Source of the DNA: Pseudomonas sp. PH1b
GTDB lineage: Bacteria > Pseudomonadota > Gammaproteobacteria > Pseudomonadales > Pseudomonadaceae
Length of the DNA: 64,000 nucleotides
Assembly (NCBI RefSeq): GCF_000633395.1
Contig: NZ_AYMU01000009.1
Coordinates: 248,001 to 312,000 of the forward strand
Direction of reading: 5' to 3'
The position numbers and the translations under genes were made by a program. Of the stretch, positions 51,801 to 59,400 are shown one piece after another (position 1 is the stretch's first letter; every line of letters begins with the position of its first letter). The notes under the pieces are model-generated. The model was not told the DNA's origin, did no database searches, and worked only from the letters and a program-made list of their open reading frames with translations.

Positions 51801-53161
51801 GTTTTGATCAGGCCTGGGAAGCGCAACCCGCGCTGGTGGAAGTGATCCGCGCCCGGCTCAGCGGCTTCGCGCCCCTGACCCTGGCCCAGATCGCCGCCCC
51901 CCTGGCCTTGCCCCCTGAGCAGATCAGCCAGGCCCTGATCCAGCTCGAAACCGAAGGCTATGTGCTGCGGGGCCGCTTCCACCCCGGCGGCCAGGAAGAG
52001 CAATGGTGCGAGCGACACCTGCTGGCGCGCATTCATCGCTACACGGTGAAACGCCTGCGGCGGGAGATCGAGCCAGTGGCGCTGCAGGACTTCATGCGTT
52101 TTCTGTTCGACTGGCAGCACCTGTCAGCGAGCACCCAGGGTCAAGGCAGCGCCATGCTGGCGCAGCTGGTCAATCAGTTCGAAGGCTACCCGGCCGCAGC
52201 CTCGGCCTGGGACAGCGACTTGCTGCCAGCCCGTATCAAGGACTACTCACCCGCCTGGCTGGACGAGTTGTGCCGTAGCGGCAAAGTCGTCTGGAGCCGG
52301 ATCAGCAACGGCAAGAGCGCCGGCAATGCCTTGCGCAGCACGCCGATCGTGCTGCTGCCACGGGCCCAGGCCGCCCTCTGGAACAGCCTGACCTCCTCCG
52401 CCCCCCACAGCGAACTGTCACCCAAGGCACAGAAAGTCCACGCTGTGCTGAGCCAGCAGGGCGCGCTGTTTTTCGATGAGCTGCTGCATGAAGCCCATCT
52501 GCTGCGCAGCGAACTGGAAACGGTGCTGCAGGAGCTGGTGGGGGCCGGGCTGGTGAATGCCGACAGCTTCGCCGGGCTGCGGGCCCTGATCACGCCGGCG
52601 AGCAAGCGCCAGAATCGCAGCAGCCGGCGCGGGCGCGGGGCCTTTGTCGGCGGCATGGACGATGCCGGACGCTGGGCCCTGCTGCGGCGCGCTGCGCACC
52701 CGGATCCTGCGGCCACCCTGGAGCAGGTCGCCATGACCCTGCTACGACGTTACGGCGTGGTGTTCTGGCGCCTGCTGGAGCGTGAGGCGGACTGGCTGCC
52801 CAGCTGGCGCGAACTGCTGCGCACCTTCCATCGGCTGGAGGCCCGTGGCGAGATTCGTGGCGGACGCTTTGTCAGCGGCCTGGCGGGAGAGCAATTCGCC
52901 CTGCCGGAAGCCATCCCGCTGTTGCGCGAAGTGCGGCGCCGTCCTTGTGACGGCAGCCTGGTCGCGGTCTGCGGCGTCGACCCGCTGAACCTGGCCGGCA
53001 CCCTGCTGCCCGGGCCCAAGGTGCCGGCACTGAGCGGCAATCGCCTGGTGTATCGCGATGGCCTGCCGGCGGCTGCCGACATCGGCGGCACCCAGCACCT
53101 GTGGCTGGAGCTGGAACCCCAGGCCGCCCAGGCCCTGCGCAACAAGCTCATCCGGCACTGA
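48881..53161 (+). CDS. lhr: Large ATP-dependent helicase Lhr
   Basis: 1426 residues from the ATG at 48881. Superfamily 2 helicase: motif I APTGSGKT, Ia YVSPLKALSNDI, motif II DEIH in VIVDEIHALAGSKRG, motif III GLSATQKP, motif IV LVFVNTRRLAERLARHL, V TASLELGIDIGDVELVCQIGSP and VI QRVGRSGHQ. A winged-helix and beta-barrel Lhr-core follow (to about residue 850), and then the long C-terminal Lhr-CTD as in E. coli Lhr (1538 residues). It unwinds DNA and RNA-DNA hybrids in DNA repair. It stands alone, transcribed divergently from the SDR pair. Confidence 0.96.
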   Translation: MNLAQSANPELDGFHPAVSAWFKRTFTAVTAAQARAWPLIARRRSTLIAAPTGSGKTLTAFLAVIDDLVRQGLAEGGLPDATLVVYVSPLKALSNDIQINLQEPLAGITEQLRLMGLPQLSIRTAVRTGDTAQKDRNAMRKRAPQILVTTPESLYVLLGSDSGRKMLASTRSVIVDEIHALAGSKRGSHLALSLERLQALCAEPLLRIGLSATQKPIEAVSRFLVGQGRPCEIVDIGHARPRDLDIEVPPVPLSAVMANDVWELLYERLASLAREHRTTLVFVNTRRLAERLARHLSERLGKQAVAAHHGSLAKEQRLEAEQRLKAGDLQVLIATASLELGIDIGDVELVCQIGSPRSISAFLQRVGRSGHQVGGTPKGRLFALTRDDLIECAALLDCVRRGELDSLLIPRAPLDVLAQQIVAEVSCQEWSEADLLDMLRRASPYAELDPAHYQALLQMLAEGFNGRQGLRSAYLHRDALSHTLRGRRGAKLTAVTSGGTIPDNADYSVLLEPQGLNIGSVNEDFAVESIAGDVFQLGNTSYRILRIETGKVRVEDAQGQPPNIPFWLGEAPGRSAELSSAVARLLAQLDALLGATPGDLQAAIHWLQQTLGLNLASAEQMVDYLAPARLALGALPSQDTLIMERFFDESGGTQLVIHSPLGSRINRAWGLALRKRFCRTFNFELQAAASEDAIVLSLSTSHSFALDDVWRYLHSNSAEHILIQALLDAPLFGVRWRWNAGVALALPRYSGGRKVPPQIQRMKSEDLIASVFPDQIACLENLAGEREIPDHPLVEQTLDDCLHEAMDSEGWLNLLRRMEQGQVRLLSRDLPAPSPLAAEILSAKPYTFLDDAPLEERRTQAVLARRWSDPTATDDLGALDAEAIAAVAAEAWPNPTHADEMHEALMSLAVISQAEAEANPQWLEWLATLASQGRAGLLQAAPEHGLWLALERLNCLRALYPEAPLQPALQAVPGFDQAWEAQPALVEVIRARLSGFAPLTLAQIAAPLALPPEQISQALIQLETEGYVLRGRFHPGGQEEQWCERHLLARIHRYTVKRLRREIEPVALQDFMRFLFDWQHLSASTQGQGSAMLAQLVNQFEGYPAAASAWDSDLLPARIKDYSPAWLDELCRSGKVVWSRISNGKSAGNALRSTPIVLLPRAQAALWNSLTSSAPHSELSPKAQKVHAVLSQQGALFFDELLHEAHLLRSELETVLQELVGAGLVNADSFAGLRALITPASKRQNRSSRRGRGAFVGGMDDAGRWALLRRAAHPDPAATLEQVAMTLLRRYGVVFWRLLEREADWLPSWRELLRTFHRLEARGEIRGGRFVSGLAGEQFALPEAIPLLREVRRRPCDGSLVAVCGVDPLNLAGTLLPGPKVPALSGNRLVYRDGLPAAADIGGTQHLWLELEPQAAQALRNKLIRH

Positions 53162-53170
53162 CCTCCCCCC

Positions 53171-53360
53171 GTAGGAGCCGGCTTGCCGGCGAAAGGGCCC
53201 GAAGCCCTGCGCCACATCCAGCGGCCTCTTCGCTGGCAAGCCAGCTCCTACACAGGCAGCAGACGCCCTTCCAGACAATCCACGCCCACCCTCGTAGGAG
53301 CCGGCTTGCCGGCGAAGAGGTCCATGAGCTGTGCACCAGATCCAGCGGCCCTTACGCTGG
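53171..53360. repeat. Cluster of REP units between lhr and the MscS gene
   Basis: Three good REP cores: 53171-53193 (GTAGGAGCCGGCTTGCCGGC type), 53229-53251 (inverted, TTCGCTGGCAAGCCAGCTCC type) and 53294-53316 (direct again). A decayed fragment follows to 53360. The first two form a REPIN. They fill the gap between convergent stops. Confidence 0.85.
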
Positions 53361-53374
53361 CCGTCGTTGCGCAA

Positions 53375-55522
53375 TCATTGCGGGCGTGGGGATTCGGGGA
53401 GCAGCAGCGCCGAGTCGTCCTGTTCCGGTTCGTCTTCATGCACCGGCCGCGCCGGTAACACCACCTGCTGTGGATAAGTCTGGGCGAAATGCACCCAGGG
53501 CGAGTTATCCACAAGCTTCTTCAAGCGCTGGTTGAACGCCCGATTCACCGCGTACTGACCTCCGGAAACGGTGCGGAACTGCGCCGTCAGGACCACGCCG
53601 TTGAGGTCCATCTTGTCCACCCCGAACACGTCCAGGCCGCCTTGCAGGTTGTACTTGAGAAAGGCGTCTTCGCTGATGGAGCGCCCGGCCTCGCGAATCA
53701 GCTCGATGGCCTGGTCGATGTCGGTGTCGTAGGTGAACTGCACCGAGAAGAAGGCATAGGCAAACTGCCGCGACTGGTTGGTGACCGCCTTGATCTGGCC
53801 GAACGGCACCGAATGCACGAAGCCCTTGCCGTCCCGCAGGCGCAAGGTGCGGATGGTCAGGCCCTCGACCGTGCCGGCATGGCCGGAGTCCAGTACCACC
53901 CAGTCGCCGATGGAGAGCGTGTCCTCGATGATGATGAACAGCCCGGTGATCACATCCTGCACCAACTGCTGGGAACCGAAGCCTATGGCCAGGCCGACCA
54001 CCCCGGCCCCCGCCAGCAGAGGGGCGACGTTGATCCCCAGGTTGGCCATGGTGGTGATGGCGCAGATCACCACCAGGATGATTTTGATCGCATTGCGCAG
54101 CAGCGGCAGGATGGTCTTGACCCGAGTGCTGGGCTGGCGCGCGGAGCGCTTGTTGACCGGCGGTTTCAGGGCCTCCTGGATCGCCGTGTCCAGCACCACC
54201 CACAACAGCCAGGTGACCAGGAAGATCAGGCCGATGCGGCTCAGGGAGTCGCTGATGGCCCGGCCCACGGTATTGCGCTGGGCAAACTCGAACAGTGAAA
54301 GCCCCCAGATACGCCCGAGGATCTCGATGAAGGCGATGGCCATGACAATCCGCAGCACCGCATGCAACAGGCTCAGGAAGCGTTCCTTGTAGGCACTGCT
54401 GCGCTGGATCGACTGGGCGCTGCGGGACTTGAACAGATGCTGCAGCAGCGTACTGAGGAACACCGTGGCAATCAGCAGCACGGTGGTCAGCAAGGCGCAG
54501 CGCAAGGCTTTCTGGCTGTCTTCGCCGGCACCGATCAGGTTGATTGCCGAGACCAGCACCATCAGCAGGATCGGCCAGTACCAGAGCCCGGAAAAGATCC
54601 GCAAGGACTCCTGCAACGCCGGTTGCCTGAGGCGCTGGGACAAGGACCGATTGCGGATCAACTGTGCCACCGGTCGACGCAGGCGAATCACCAGCACGGC
54701 GAAGATCACCGAGGCCAGCAGGCCGGTGAATACCGCCACGCTACTGGTGATGTTACCCCCCAACTGACGCGCGATCTGTGGGCTGGTCAGGGCATCGCTG
54801 AGGGCCGCAAGAAAGCCGATGAGAAACAGCGGCTTTGGGCAGTAGTCGCGGATGATCTGCACCGCCCGGCGCTTGTGCCCGAGGTTGAACATCACGATCA
54901 GGCACAGCAGCACCGAGGTCGAGACAATCCCGCTGCTGGTGGCATAGGCCAGGCACAGCGCCAGCGCCCGGCCCACCGACGCTTGCAGGGAATGGCTGAC
55001 GTAAAGGGTCAACGGCAGGCAGATCAGCGCCGGTACCGTGTACGGCAACAGGTACTCCAGCAATCCCTGGGCCCGTGGGCGAGCGTTCAGCCAGCGTTGC
55101 CGGCTCAGGTAGCGCGCGCCCAACCCACCCAGCACCGTGAGCAGGGCAAAACCGCCGAGCCAGGTGCCGGACAGGGTCAGGAAATCTGCGGCGATGCTCC
55201 AGCCCGAACGCTGCGAAGGCTGATTGACCAGCCGCCCCACCTCATCTGCCGCGCGGTCGGCCCGCAGGCGCCAGGCATCGATCAGGCTCTGATTGAGGTC
55301 GAGCTTTTCCTGGACTTCATCGATGCTCGAACTGATGGCGCCGAGCAGTCCGCCCTCGACCAGCAACTCGGGTTTTTCCGCCGGCGCGGCGGTGGTTGGT
55401 GCGGTCGCGGCGTCCAGCTCGCTGCTGCCCAGACAGAGCAGCACCCCAAGCAAGATCGCGGTCTTGAAATTCAACACAACGCGGAGCTCCTTCAGCAGGG
55501 TCTGTAAGGAACTGATCAGCAA
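53375..55522 (-). CDS. MscS-family mechanosensitive ion channel (YbiO-like)
   Basis: 715 residues. A possible cleavable signal near residues 15-40 (VLNFKTAILLGVLLCLGSSELDA), a coiled periplasmic segment, then about 8-10 membrane helices. The MscS core is NLGINVAPLLAGAGVVGLAIGFGSQQLVQDVITGLFIIIEDTLSIGDWV (pore helix TM3 and beta domain), followed by GTVEGLTIRTLRLRDGKGFVHSVPFGQI. The C-terminal cytoplasmic domain ends in an acidic tail (EDEPEQDDSALLLPE). The long N-terminal half places it in the YbiO class of large MscS homologues, which open on hypo-osmotic shock. The start at 55522 is the longest option; an inner GTG is possible. Confidence 0.9.
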   Translation of the reverse strand: MLISSLQTLLKELRVVLNFKTAILLGVLLCLGSSELDAATAPTTAAPAEKPELLVEGGLLGAISSSIDEVQEKLDLNQSLIDAWRLRADRAADEVGRLVNQPSQRSGWSIAADFLTLSGTWLGGFALLTVLGGLGARYLSRQRWLNARPRAQGLLEYLLPYTVPALICLPLTLYVSHSLQASVGRALALCLAYATSSGIVSTSVLLCLIVMFNLGHKRRAVQIIRDYCPKPLFLIGFLAALSDALTSPQIARQLGGNITSSVAVFTGLLASVIFAVLVIRLRRPVAQLIRNRSLSQRLRQPALQESLRIFSGLWYWPILLMVLVSAINLIGAGEDSQKALRCALLTTVLLIATVFLSTLLQHLFKSRSAQSIQRSSAYKERFLSLLHAVLRIVMAIAFIEILGRIWGLSLFEFAQRNTVGRAISDSLSRIGLIFLVTWLLWVVLDTAIQEALKPPVNKRSARQPSTRVKTILPLLRNAIKIILVVICAITTMANLGINVAPLLAGAGVVGLAIGFGSQQLVQDVITGLFIIIEDTLSIGDWVVLDSGHAGTVEGLTIRTLRLRDGKGFVHSVPFGQIKAVTNQSRQFAYAFFSVQFTYDTDIDQAIELIREAGRSISEDAFLKYNLQGGLDVFGVDKMDLNGVVLTAQFRTVSGGQYAVNRAFNQRLKKLVDNSPWVHFAQTYPQQVVLPARPVHEDEPEQDDSALLLPESPRPQ

Positions 55523-55678
55523 ATGCCGGGCAAGTTCGCTTTGCCTGCAGGATGCTGCCGTCTGGCCCAGGGCTATCTTTGACCTGCAGGCAAATATCTT
55601 GTGTCGACAGGCCTATTTTTCCGCAAAAGCCAACAGCCGACACTGCGCGCCAACCTTCCCCTCACCGGAGTCGCAGTG

Positions 55679-56890
55679 ATGCCCATTGCCTTGCTCGCGC
55701 TGACCCTCAGCGCTTTTGCCATCGGGACGACCGAGTTCGTCATCGTCGGCCTGTTACCCACCATCGGCAGCGACCTTGGGGTCAGCCTGCCGTCCGCCGG
55801 CCTGCTGGTCAGCCTCTACGCCCTGGGAGTCGCCATCGGTGCACCGTTGCTTACTGCCCTCACCGGCAAGGTTCCACGCAAGCTGTTGCTGCTGTCGCTG
55901 ATGGTCCTGTTCACCCTCGGCAACCTGCTGGCCTGGAAGGCACCGGGCTACGAATCCCTGGTACTGGCGCGGATTGTCACCGGCCTCGCCCACGGGGTGT
56001 TCTTCTCCATCGGCTCGACCATCGCCACCAGCCTGGTGCCCAAGGACAAGGCCGCCAGTGCGATTGCCATCATGTTCACCGGGCTGACCGTGGCCCTGGT
56101 CACCGGAGTGCCCCTGGGGACCTTGATCGGCCAGCATTTCGGCTGGCGGGAAACCTTCCTCGCCGTGTCCGCCCTGGGGGTGATCGCCTTCATGGGCAGC
56201 CTGCTCTATGTGCCGAAGACCATCGCCCATAGCCCGCCGGCCTCGCTGCTTGAGCAACTGCAGGTGCTCAAGCAGCCACGCCTGCTGCTGGTGTACGCCA
56301 TGACCGCCGTTGGCTATGGCGGCTCGTTCATCGCCTTCACCTTCCTCGCGCCGATTCTCCAGGACATCTCCGGCTTTGGCGCCAGCACTGTCAGCCTGGT
56401 GTTGCTGGTGTACGGCGTCTCGGTGGCGCTGGGCAATATCTGGGGCGGCAAGCTGGCGGACCGCCGCGGTCCGATCGGCGCGCTGAAGCTGATCTTCGCC
56501 CTGCTGGCCGCCGTGCTGCTGATGCTCAGCTTCACCGCCAGCAATCCTTGGCTGGCGCTGCTCACCGTGCTGCTGTGGGGCGCCGTGGCCTTCGGCAACG
56601 TGCCGGGCCTGCAGGTCTATGTGGTGCGCCAGGCCGAGCATTACACGCCCCAGGCGGTGGACGTGGCCTCGGGACTGAACATCGCGGCCTTCAACCTGGG
56701 GATCGCGGGGGGCGCCTGGCTGGGGGGATTGATCGTCACCCACCTGGGGCTGATCCACACCGCCTGGATTGGTGCCCTGGTGGTGCTGGTGGCCCTGGCA
56801 CTGACCGCCTGGAGTGGGCGCCTGGATCGCCTCGGCCCGGTGTTCGCCGAACCTGCCGCCGGCAACCCCCGTGTAGTGCCCGGGCACTGA
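55679..56890 (+). CDS. MFS exporter of the DHA1 (AraJ/YdhP-like) group
   Basis: 403 residues from the ATG at 55679. IALLALTLSAFAIGTTEFVIVGLLPTI is the DHA1 motif of this group; LYALGVAIGAPLLTALTGKVPRKLLLLSLM gives MFS motif A in variant form. Twelve segments are predicted. Substrates of the group include sugars, arabinose-type compounds and drugs. It is transcribed divergently from the MscS gene (156-base gap) and alone. No local clue to the substrate. Confidence 0.9.
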   Translation: MPIALLALTLSAFAIGTTEFVIVGLLPTIGSDLGVSLPSAGLLVSLYALGVAIGAPLLTALTGKVPRKLLLLSLMVLFTLGNLLAWKAPGYESLVLARIVTGLAHGVFFSIGSTIATSLVPKDKAASAIAIMFTGLTVALVTGVPLGTLIGQHFGWRETFLAVSALGVIAFMGSLLYVPKTIAHSPPASLLEQLQVLKQPRLLLVYAMTAVGYGGSFIAFTFLAPILQDISGFGASTVSLVLLVYGVSVALGNIWGGKLADRRGPIGALKLIFALLAAVLLMLSFTASNPWLALLTVLLWGAVAFGNVPGLQVYVVRQAEHYTPQAVDVASGLNIAAFNLGIAGGAWLGGLIVTHLGLIHTAWIGALVVLVALALTAWSGRLDRLGPVFAEPAAGNPRVVPGH

Positions 56891-56976
56891 TTACAGCCTT
56901 TCTTATCTGCAGCCACCGGCACTGCACCGCGTGACCGGCCCCAAAGGCCGGCACCGGCCAGACTGCAGAAGCGGGC

Positions 56977-57984
56977 CTAGGGGCTTATTGCCCCTCGGCT
57001 TGGCGCAGCAGGGGCGACACCAAAGCGGTTGCGGTATTCACTGGGGGCCAGGCCGGTGATTTTCCGGAACAGGCTGCGAAAGGTTGCCGGGTCCTGGTAA
57101 CCCACGGTCCAGGCGATGTGGTCGATGGTGCCGTTGGTGAACTCGAGCAGTTCCCGGGCCTTGCCCACTCGCAGGTGCTGGCAGTACTGCGTCGGCTTGA
57201 GGCCGGTGGCGGCGCGGAACCGGCGCAACAGGGTGCGCTCTTCAAGCCCCGCCTGTTGCGCCATCACCGGTAGCGATACGTCCACCGCGCCATTGGCTTG
57301 CAGCCAGTGCTGCAACTTGAGGATTGCCGCGTCGCCGTGATTGAGGATGGGGGCGAAGTTGCTGCCGCATTGGCTGGCGCTGTCACTGTGCTCCATCACC
57401 AAAAAGCGCGCAGTGGCACTGGCAATGCCCGGGCCCAGCAAGCGGTCCACCAGGCGCAGCCCCAACTCGGCCCAGGCCATCAGGCCGGCCGTGGTGATCA
57501 GGTCGCCGTCATCGACTATGGGTTTGTCGGCCTCGAGCCGCACCTGTGGATAACGGGCGGCAAAGGCCTGCGCCGAAGTCCAGTGAGTGGTGGCGCCGCG
57601 CCCATCGAGCAGGCCGCTTTCGGCCAGCAGGATCGAGCCGACACAGACCCCGCCCAAGGTGGCGCCAGCCGCATGCTGCTGACGCAGCCAGGTCACCACG
57701 GCGGCAGATGACTGGCTGGCGGAAAAACCTTCCAGTGACGGTGGAATCACCACCGCCAGCAGGCTCCCGGGCACTCCCGCCCGGCTGTCGTAGATTCGCC
57801 TCGGAGCCTGTTCGCCAGCCGCCTGCCAATGGCTGACCCGCAACTGCGGCAGTTGCGCCTGGGGCTGCTCGCTGGCCATCCGATTGGCCACCTCGAACAG
57901 ATCGGTCAGACCGTGCACCGCGGCCATCTGCACCCCTGGATAAAGCAGTACGCCCAGTTCAGCGATCGTGCCTTGAATGCCCAC
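56977..57984 (-). CDS. GlxA-family AraC-type transcriptional regulator (DJ-1/PfpI domain)
   Basis: 335 residues from a GTG at 57984 (GAGGGG ribosome site about 10 bases upstream); an ATG at 58020 is the longer option. Residues 1-185 are a DJ-1/PfpI-like sensor domain (VLLYPGVQMAAVHGLTDLFEVAN...GGVCVGSILLAESGLLDGRGATTHW; the nucleophile elbow Cys is present). The last 100 residues are an AraC/XylS double helix-turn-helix (VMAQQAGLEERTLLRRFRAATGLKPTQYCQHLRVGKARELLE...DHIAWTVGYQDPATFRSLFRKITGLAPSEYRNRF). It is divergent from an isochorismatase-like gene that it probably controls. Confidence 0.92.
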   Translation of the reverse strand: MGIQGTIAELGVLLYPGVQMAAVHGLTDLFEVANRMASEQPQAQLPQLRVSHWQAAGEQAPRRIYDSRAGVPGSLLAVVIPPSLEGFSASQSSAAVVTWLRQQHAAGATLGGVCVGSILLAESGLLDGRGATTHWTSAQAFAARYPQVRLEADKPIVDDGDLITTAGLMAWAELGLRLVDRLLGPGIASATARFLVMEHSDSASQCGSNFAPILNHGDAAILKLQHWLQANGAVDVSLPVMAQQAGLEERTLLRRFRAATGLKPTQYCQHLRVGKARELLEFTNGTIDHIAWTVGYQDPATFRSLFRKITGLAPSEYRNRFGVAPAAPSRGAISP

Positions 57985-58086
57985 TGTCAGTTTTCCCCTC
58001 GTTAATGTCGGTGCAGCCAATCCTCCCGGGAGTGGCTGGCATCGATACTGGCCCCCACGTTACCCACTCACTTGGAGGCACCACCC

Positions 58087-58635
58087 ATGGCCAAACAGGC
58101 GCTCATCGTAATCGATATCCAGAACGACTACTTCGCCGGCGGCAAGTGGCCGCTGGTCGGCGTCGACGCCGCCGCAGACAACGCCGCAAGGCTGATCCAG
58201 GCCTTTCGTCAGCAAGGGCAAGCGGTGGTGCACATCCGCCACGAATTCACCTCCGACAGCGCGCCGTTCTTCACCCCAGGCTCCGAAGGGGCACGCCTGC
58301 ACGCCAAGGTACTGAACCGTCCGGACGAGCCGGTGGTGCTCAAGCATTTCGTCAATTCGTTCCGCGAAACCTCCTTGCAATCGATCCTTCAGGAACAGGG
58401 CATCGACGCACTGGTCATCGTTGGCAACATGAGTCACATGTGCGTGGAAGGCACCGCCCGGGCCGCCGCCGATCTCGGCTACCCGGTGACGGTGATCCAC
58501 GACGCCTGCGCCACCCTCGACCTGGAGTTCAACGGCCAACAGGTAGCGGCTGCACAGGTTCAAGGCGCGGTGATGTCAGCCCTGGCCTTCGCCTACGCCA
58601 GCGTCCTCTCCACCGAGGCGTTCCTGGCTGCCTGA
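58087..58635 (+). CDS. Isochorismatase-family cysteine hydrolase
   Basis: 182 residues from the ATG at 58087, with GGAGG 8 bases upstream. IVIDIQNDYFAGG gives the catalytic Asp, LKHFVNSFRETSL the Lys, and VGNMSHMCVEGTARAAADLGY the catalytic Cys. This is the Asp-Lys-Cys triad of nicotinamidase-like hydrolases. The family hydrolyses amides or ureides; the substrate is unknown. It is divergent from the GlxA-type regulator, a common pairing. Confidence 0.9.
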   Translation: MAKQALIVIDIQNDYFAGGKWPLVGVDAAADNAARLIQAFRQQGQAVVHIRHEFTSDSAPFFTPGSEGARLHAKVLNRPDEPVVLKHFVNSFRETSLQSILQEQGIDALVIVGNMSHMCVEGTARAAADLGYPVTVIHDACATLDLEFNGQQVAAAQVQGAVMSALAFAYASVLSTEAFLAA

Positions 58636-59400
58636 AGAGTCGCAGAAACCTGAACACTGCGGTGGGAGCGGCCCACCGCAGCCTTGGCATCAGCTGGCAT
58701 CGTTCGCGGCGGATGAATATCCAGGCACGCATGAGGTGCAACTTCATCCAGTATTAGCGGAGCAACTTTTACCCTGAATAAAACACGAATGATTCTTATT
58801 ATTTAAACAGAATAAAGCCAACACAAACCCAACGAGCCGACAAATAATCACGCCCCATAAATAGCACTACTGGCAAGCCAGCTATTCAATAGCTGACTAA
58901 TAGATATTGTCGACCACCTTATTATTTCAATTTCTACTTTGACGTTTACAAGGTCCCGGACCAGGCCTCATAACATCGCCTCTTATAAACCCCGCCCATT
59001 AGTTCTTAATATTCAAAAAAACCATATAGCCAAAGCTAATATTATTTATAGCAAAATTTAAAAAGCTCCCTGACTCATCGACAACCACCCCGTATTCATT
59101 GGCGGAAAAGCCACACGGCAAAGCCAGCCCGGCAACTTCCCCCGGTCCTCCCAAGCGCAGCAACACCGTCAAGCCATACTTTCCCAACGCGCCACAAAAC
59201 CGCCTTGCAAGCCACTTCCACAAGGCTTACTTGCAAAAGCTCCGGCCTTGACTAAGTTGATAGCTACTCGCCACTGAAGTGCTCTTCAGCTGCCAGAAAA
59301 CCAATAATATCGTCGAGGAACTCAATAACCGAACGCCCTCCCAGCCCCACCCAGCTGACACAGACATGGAATGAGTCATATCAATCAAGAGGGACGCTTG
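58636..59400. other. AT-rich intergenic region before the ebo operon
   Basis: About 765 bases. From about 58750 to 59060 it is strikingly AT-rich against its GC-rich neighbours. The only sizeable frame is a 74-codon minus-strand one at 58999-59223 with a hydrophobic start, which I do not recognise. A 15-bp palindrome (AGCTATT-C-AATAGCT) lies at 58880-58894. The ebo promoter must lie here. AT-rich upstream DNA of this kind often binds silencers such as MvaT/MvaU in Pseudomonas; that is inference. Confidence 0.5.
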
